Part shown: piece by piece, positions 60,094 to 64,000 of the stretch
Position numbering within the stretch: position 1 is the first letter of the stretch
How the letters are laid out: each line of letters starts with the position of its first letter
Source: Candidatus Woesearchaeota archaeon
Lineage (GTDB): Archaea > Nanobdellota > Nanobdellia > Woesearchaeales > UBA10216
Assembly: GCA_016192915.1 (NCBI GenBank)
Contig: JACPTF010000011.1
Span: 1-64,000 of the forward strand
Length of the DNA stretch: 64,000 bases
Direction of reading: 5' to 3'
Translations under genes and position numbers: made by a program
The notes under the pieces: generated by a model
What the model saw: the letters and a program-made list of their open reading frames with translations, nothing else
The model's database searches: none
What the model was told of the DNA's origin: nothing

Positions 60094-60688
60094 TTTCCGG
60101 CCCTCCTGGCGCGGCAGGCGCGGCTTGCGGCTGCTGTGGCTGTAATTGTGGCGAATTTGCGGCTGCTTCAGGCATGCCCTTGAACTTTTCCCTGACTTCC
60201 TGCTCTGTTTTCACGTCGAAATACTTGAAGAAGCGCTCGGTAAGCTTAATCATCTTCGACCTGCCGTGCTTCTCCCTGGTTATGAAGCCGGATTTTTCGA
60301 GGGCTGCGAGGTGGTCGTAGGCCTTGTTTGTCCTTATCCTTATCACGTTAGACTGCAGAACAGGAGCCTTCCAAGCGATTACAGCAAGGGTCTCAATCAT
60401 GGTCCTTGTAAGCTCAGTCTCGGCAACAATCTTCTGCACAACAGGGGCATACTGCTCCCGCACAGTGAGTTTCCATCCGTCAGCTTCGTCTATCAGCAAC
60501 AGCGATGAATCCTTGCTTTCGTACTCGCTTTTCAACTGCTGCAGCTGCTGCTGAACTACAACAGCAGTTGTCCGGCACAGCCGTGCAAGCTCGTCAACAG
60601 GCATTTTCCTGCCGGAAGCAAACAAGATGGCTTCAAGCTGCTTCCTCAAATCCTGCTTAACAACATTCTCAGACATAGTGGATGACAT
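60080..60688 (-). CDS. scpB: Segregation and condensation protein B
   Basis: A 202-residue protein with two winged helices. LRKQLEAILFASGRKMPVDELARL opens the first, and TRTMIETLAVIAWKAPVLQSNV, with its conserved LAVIA and Arg-x3-(S/N)-x5-L end, the second. The Pro/Gln/Ala-rich tail (residues 175-202) is a variable linker. ScpB dimers bind the kleisin ScpA of the SMC complex, which organises chromosomes. ScpA and SMC genes are not seen here. The gene is followed by an overlapping zinc-ribbon gene. Confidence 0.85.
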   Translation of the reverse strand: MSSTMSENVVKQDLRKQLEAILFASGRKMPVDELARLCRTTAVVVQQQLQQLKSEYESKDSSLLLIDEADGWKLTVREQYAPVVQKIVAETELTRTMIETLAVIAWKAPVLQSNVIRIRTNKAYDHLAALEKSGFITREKHGRSKMIKLTERFFKYFDVKTEQEVREKFKGMPEAAANSPQLQPQQPQAAPAAPGGPENAPS

Positions 60689-60729
60689 TGCGGCAGCTGT
60701 TATTAAATTTTTACTTTTAACCAGCCAGC

Positions 60730-61335
60730 TTACCTTTTGACAAGGCTTGTGTAATGGTGGCCGTCTTTTTTAACCAGTTTCTCTTCGGCGAACTTGGCGA
60801 GGAAGGGCTCAAGCTGCTGCTCAGCTATGCCAACCTTGATCGAGAGCTCACCAAGGGTCTTGGAACCCGATTCGAGGAGCAGAAGCACAATATTTTTCAG
60901 GAGGTTGTAAAGGTTCCTGTCAAGCAAGACATTGGCTGCATTAGTATTCTTGAGGCGCATGTCAACCTCGTGAAGCCTGCCAAGCAAATCGTTAAAAAGG
61001 TTTGAGAACTCCAGAGGCGCAAGCTTGAACTGTGCCGGCTCAACAATCTCAACAGACGAAGGCATGTAGTTAAAACAGATGTTGACAAGGGTTGCAAAAT
61101 TCTTCACAAGAACCTGAAGCTCGGCAAACGTGCTAAAAAAAAGGCCCTGTGCCTTCGGCTCATGAACCTTGCCGCCCAAAACAAGAACGCCTGCCTCCTC
61201 GCGGAGCTGCTTAAGGACCATACGCAGGGTTTCCTCAACATGCGCCTGGGGAGCCCCCACTATCTCAATGACAGTGCTAATCCTCATGTAGCCTTGCTCG
61301 AGCTTTTCCCTAATCTCTGCCTCGCCAACAGCCAT
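60730..61335 (-). CDS. Conserved-looking protein with winged-helix-like end
   Basis: A 201-residue protein with no membrane spans. The first 55 residues (EIREKLEQGYMRISTVIEIV) are a helical unit of regulatory look. The middle (FSTFAELQVLVKNFATLVN) is amphipathic helix, and the C-terminal 60 residues (LLLESGSKTLGELSIKVGI, QLEPFLAKFAEEKLVKK) look like a winged helix. I do not recognise a name. It is not ScpA, since the kleisin N-terminal pattern is absent, although its position upstream of scpB invites the thought. Minus-strand order is 61372, 60730, 60080. Confidence 0.55.
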   Translation of the reverse strand: MAVGEAEIREKLEQGYMRISTVIEIVGAPQAHVEETLRMVLKQLREEAGVLVLGGKVHEPKAQGLFFSTFAELQVLVKNFATLVNICFNYMPSSVEIVEPAQFKLAPLEFSNLFNDLLGRLHEVDMRLKNTNAANVLLDRNLYNLLKNIVLLLLESGSKTLGELSIKVGIAEQQLEPFLAKFAEEKLVKKDGHHYTSLVKR

Positions 61336-61371
61336 AGCAAAGAAGCAACAGGGAACGGTTTAAAAAGATTG

Positions 61372-62010
61372 CTAGAACTTCAGCGCCTCAAGCACCTTTG
61401 CAATATCCACCTCGGCAACGACGAAAAGAGTCTCTGACCAGCAGCTCATAGTTTCAAGCACGTTTATTCCCCTGTCGCTAAGCAGGCCTGAGAGATAGCT
61501 GAAAACGCCAGGAGTTTCCTCAATCTCTTCAGGGCTGGCAATTACAACAAGGGCCAATTCAGCCCACACTTTGATGACGCTAGACTTGAAGCTGCTTCGG
61601 ATGTCACCCAAAAAAGCTGCTGCGGTTATTATTGTTATGGCATTCGTGCCCTCTATAATGTAGAAAACGTTGCGGCTCTTCTTAATTTTTCGCTCAAGCT
61701 CAAGAAGGTCATCTGTGAAAACGTGCTTGTCAATCACCACAACAACAATTTTGGTTTTAACATCTATCCTGCTGTTTGACAGGATGTTTCTTACCCCTTC
61801 CTCTGCTGCTGATTTCGAAAGCCTCAAAAAAAATCTTCGGGCGGCAATCAGGACGGCATCAAAGTCGCTGCTTTTTAAGTTGTGTTCCCTGATTACCAAC
61901 CGTGACAGCTTAGAGTAATTAACCAGCTTCTTTTTCAGGCAGTCCTTAATGCTTGGGCGCTCGTTGATGTAATGCTCTGCCAGCTTAGTTATGTTCATGA
62001 CCTTTTTCAT
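61372..62010 (-). CDS. ACT-domain regulatory protein
   Basis: A 212-residue protein. The N-terminal half is helical (HYINERPSIKDCLKKKLVNYS) and resembles a small DNA- or ligand-binding unit. A C-terminal ACT domain (LALVVIASPEEIEETPGVFSYLSGLLSDRGINVLE, given here by region 160-195) would bind a small molecule such as an amino acid. The ATG at 62010 is preferred because a minus-strand TATA (catttataag, 62034-62043) lies 24 bases away. It is divergent from argG and may sense amino acids for that pathway (inference). Confidence 0.6.
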   Translation of the reverse strand: MKKVMNITKLAEHYINERPSIKDCLKKKLVNYSKLSRLVIREHNLKSSDFDAVLIAARRFFLRLSKSAAEEGVRNILSNSRIDVKTKIVVVVIDKHVFTDDLLELERKIKKSRNVFYIIEGTNAITIITAAAFLGDIRSSFKSSVIKVWAELALVVIASPEEIEETPGVFSYLSGLLSDRGINVLETMSCWSETLFVVAEVDIAKVLEALKF

Positions 62011-62033
62011 AAAAAGGTCAGTCGAAAACCGCA

Positions 62034-62043
62034 CTTATAAATG
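62034..62043 (-). promoter_or_regulatory. TATA box for the ACT-domain gene
   Basis: The minus-strand sequence catttataag lies 24-33 bases before the ATG at 62010. It decides the start in favour of the inner ATG over a GTG at 62034. Confidence 0.55.
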
Positions 62044-62141
62044 TTTTGTTTAGGACATTTTTGTTTAATTTTGTCTGGAGTGGGGCAATAGGCTTTTAAG
62101 AGAGTGCATTTACCGCCACAAGGCAAGCCAGTTTTTAGGCA

Positions 62142-63437
62142 ATGGGAAAAACAGCAGGGGGTGATAGTTTAGTGGTGCAGAACAATCAATACACAAAAGT
62201 CGCAAGCTACGAAGCTGAAAAGGGAAAAGTGAAGAAAATCGTGCTCCTTTATTCAGGAGGGCTGGACACCAGCTGCATGCTCACGTGGATACAGGAGGAA
62301 TACGGGGTAAAGGTAGTAACGGTAACTTTGGACCTTGGGCAGCAGGGTGATGACCTGGAAGCCATAAAGCAGAAGGCACTGAAATTCGGTGCTGTGAAGG
62401 CCTACGTCATTGATGTCAAGGACGAGTTCGCCGATAACTACCTATCAAAGCTGATAAAGGCCAACGGGTCATACCAGGGAGACTACCACATAAGCACAAT
62501 CAGCCGCTATTTGATGGCCAAGGTTGCCATAGATGTTGCCAAGAAGGAAGGAGCAGATGCCATTGCCCATGGATGCACAGGCAAAGGCAACGACCAGGTG
62601 AGGATTGAAGCAGCTGCCTTGACGCTGAAGCCTGACATCAAGATAATAGGGCCTGTTAGGGAGTGGAGCATGGGCCGAGATGAGGAAATTGAATATGCGG
62701 CCAGGCACGGCATACCGGTTCCTGCCAAGAAGGACTTTCCCTACAGCGTTGATGACAACATGTGGGGCATGACCTGGGAGAGCGGAGAGATAGAGGACCC
62801 TTCACAGGTTCCGAAATTTGAGAAGTTCCTTACAACGTACACACTGCCAGAGAAGGCTCCTGACGCTCCTGAGTATGTGAAACTGGAATTCAAAAAGGGA
62901 ATCCCTGTTGCGCTGAATGGAAAGAAAATGAAGCTTTCACAGCTGATAATGCAGCTGAACAGGATTGCAGGCAGGCACGGCATCGGCATTGTGACGCACA
63001 TAGAGGACAGGATAATGGGGCTGAAAGTGAGGGGTGTTTACGAGATGCCGGCTGCGCACACAATCATAGAGGCGCACCGCAACCTGGAAAAGTATGTAAG
63101 CACGAGGATGCTTAATGAGGTAAAAAGCATGATGGACACAAAATGGGCGTACCTGTGCTACGGAGCATTGTGGTTTGAGCCGCTGATGGACGCGATACAT
63201 GCCTTCAATGACAATGTGAACGAGAAAGTCACAGGGACAGTGACGGTGAAGCTGCTCAAGGGAAAGGCGGAAGCGGTTGCGATTGACACGCCCTACGCAC
63301 TTTATGACAGCAGGCTGGCAACGTTCATGAAAGACTACAGCTTCAACCAGAATGCAAGCGCAGGCTTTATAGAGCTTTACAGCCTGCAGATGAAGCTGGC
63401 AAAACAGGCCGAGAAGAAAGTGAAAGGCAAAAAATGA
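62142..63437 (+). CDS. argG: Argininosuccinate synthase
   Basis: A 431-residue enzyme. The start has a 30-residue extension before KKIVLLYSGGLDTSCMLTWI, the PP-loop that binds ATP. HGCTGKGNDQVRIE and WSMGRDEEIEYA are substrate-binding segments, and VDDNMWGMTWESGEIED the citrulline/aspartate region. It joins citrulline and aspartate using ATP in arginine synthesis. The extension may mean that translation starts later, for example at a downstream codon. It overlaps argH by four bases. Confidence 0.92.
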   Translation: MGKTAGGDSLVVQNNQYTKVASYEAEKGKVKKIVLLYSGGLDTSCMLTWIQEEYGVKVVTVTLDLGQQGDDLEAIKQKALKFGAVKAYVIDVKDEFADNYLSKLIKANGSYQGDYHISTISRYLMAKVAIDVAKKEGADAIAHGCTGKGNDQVRIEAAALTLKPDIKIIGPVREWSMGRDEEIEYAARHGIPVPAKKDFPYSVDDNMWGMTWESGEIEDPSQVPKFEKFLTTYTLPEKAPDAPEYVKLEFKKGIPVALNGKKMKLSQLIMQLNRIAGRHGIGIVTHIEDRIMGLKVRGVYEMPAAHTIIEAHRNLEKYVSTRMLNEVKSMMDTKWAYLCYGALWFEPLMDAIHAFNDNVNEKVTGTVTVKLLKGKAEAVAIDTPYALYDSRLATFMKDYSFNQNASAGFIELYSLQMKLAKQAEKKVKGKK

Positions 63438-64000
63438 CAAAGCTATGGCATAAGGGGCAAGATCTGAACAGCGAGGTAGAGAAGTTCACTGTCAGCAATG
63501 ACTACATATTAGACAGAAATCTGTTGAAATATGATGCTACAGCGAGCATTGCCCATGCCGAGATGCTGCACAAGATTGGAGTCATAAGCAGCGGCGAATT
63601 GGCAAAACTAAAAGCCGCCCTGAAAGAAATCACTGTTGCCGCTGAAAAAGGAAAATTCGGGATCAGGCAGGAGGACGAGGATTGCCACACGGCAATAGAG
63701 AATTATCTTGTCAGCAAAGCCGGGGAAGCAGGAAAGAAAATTCACACGGCAAGAAGCAGGAATGACCAGGCTGCTGCTGCTCTGAGGCTGTACATGCTGG
63801 ATAAATTGGGAGAAATTGCAGCTGCTGCCACGGGACTGAAAAAAGAAATTTCTGCTGCAGCCAAACTGAACAAAAACATCCCGCTGCCTGGCTATACCCA
63901 CATGCGGAAGGCAATGCCCTCATCTGTCGCAATGTGGTGCGCAGGATTTGAGGCTGCGCTGGAGGATGATTTGAAATTAATCGCTGCTGTCAAAGGAATA
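63434..64000 (+). CDS. argH: Argininosuccinate lyase, 5' part (continues beyond window)
   Basis: The first 189 codons are visible: MTKLWHKGQDLNSEVEKF, then EDEDCHTAIENYLVSKAGE, KIHTARSRNDQAAAALRLY and LPGYTHMRKAMPSSVAMW. These are typical of the fumarase/aspartase superfamily lyase with His-Thr-Ala-Arg-Ser-Arg-Asn-Asp and the Gly-Tyr-Thr-His motif. It splits argininosuccinate to arginine and fumarate. The ATG overlaps the argG stop, so the two are translationally coupled. The rest lies outside the window. Confidence 0.93.
   Translation, partial: MTKLWHKGQDLNSEVEKFTVSNDYILDRNLLKYDATASIAHAEMLHKIGVISSGELAKLKAALKEITVAAEKGKFGIRQEDEDCHTAIENYLVSKAGEAGKKIHTARSRNDQAAAALRLYMLDKLGEIAAAATGLKKEISAAAKLNKNIPLPGYTHMRKAMPSSVAMWCAGFEAALEDDLKLIAAVKGI

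Noticed and set aside
60730-61335. ScpA kleisin, from its position upstream of scpB
   Set aside because: The N-terminal kleisin pattern with a Leu-Leu-Leu/His-Leu helix is missing, and the sequence looks like a winged-helix protein instead.

Overview
The window reads as a chromosome segment of an archaeon. Genes start close behind TATA boxes, often with little or no leader. The informational genes are archaeal in style: an MBF1-type factor with a zinc ribbon, an AK6/Fap7 kinase, an NFACT protein, a secreted beta-propeller protein of the COG4880 type and a tRNA gene with an apparent intron. DNA gyrase A, ScpB and argGH together with many small lineage-type proteins would suit a DPANN or euryarchaeal genome. 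I cannot fix the phylum without searches.

Layout. Bases 1-39,200 are almost entirely a surface-glycan island: the tail of a sequon-rich secreted protein, polytopic GT-C glycosyltransferases, GT2 and GT4 glycosyltransferases, two nucleotide-sugar dehydrogenases, a CDP-sugar branch (glucose-1-phosphate cytidylyltransferase, CDP-glucose 4,6-dehydratase, a CDP-paratose epimerase-like enzyme and a sugar C-methyltransferase), a UDP-xylose synthase, an RMD-like reductase beside a broken GDP-mannose dehydratase, a flippase-like protein, a SemiSWEET and three radical SAM proteins of the B12-binding type. Bases 39,300-46,400 hold a ribbon-helix-helix/nucleotidyltransferase fusion, a VapBC pair, unknown proteins and several broken or shortened genes. 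Bases 46,500-52,400 hold a membrane-anchored regulator, cysteine-rich exported proteins, the beta-propeller protein, a MazEF-like pair and MBF1. Bases 52,450-56,000 are a compact glycosyltransferase/thioredoxin-like operon. From 56,000 on the genes are housekeeping: an RNA-type methyltransferase, gyrA, scpB with an overlapping 51-residue zinc ribbon, an ACT-domain protein and argGH.

How it fits together (inference). Soluble enzymes make activated sugars (UDP-glucuronate type, UDP-xylose, CDP-6-deoxy sugars). GT2 and GT4 enzymes load them on lipid carriers, and GT-C enzymes add lipid-linked sugars outside the membrane to proteins such as the sequon-rich one at the left edge. Four toxin-antitoxin pairs are scattered between these blocks.

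Most unusual observations: (1) structured palindromic elements in which an outer stem encloses two hairpins, seen between two genes, in frame inside a coding sequence, and inside the T arm of a tRNA gene; (2) two homologous arrays of 11-bp repeats, one inside and one directly behind a winged-helix-like gene; (3) two separate loci in which a 35-residue single-span membrane protein, never longer or shorter, immediately precedes a GT-C glycosyltransferase; (4) a DNA-binding domain fused to a degenerate sugar nucleotidyltransferase, divergent from the UDP-glucose dehydrogenase gene.
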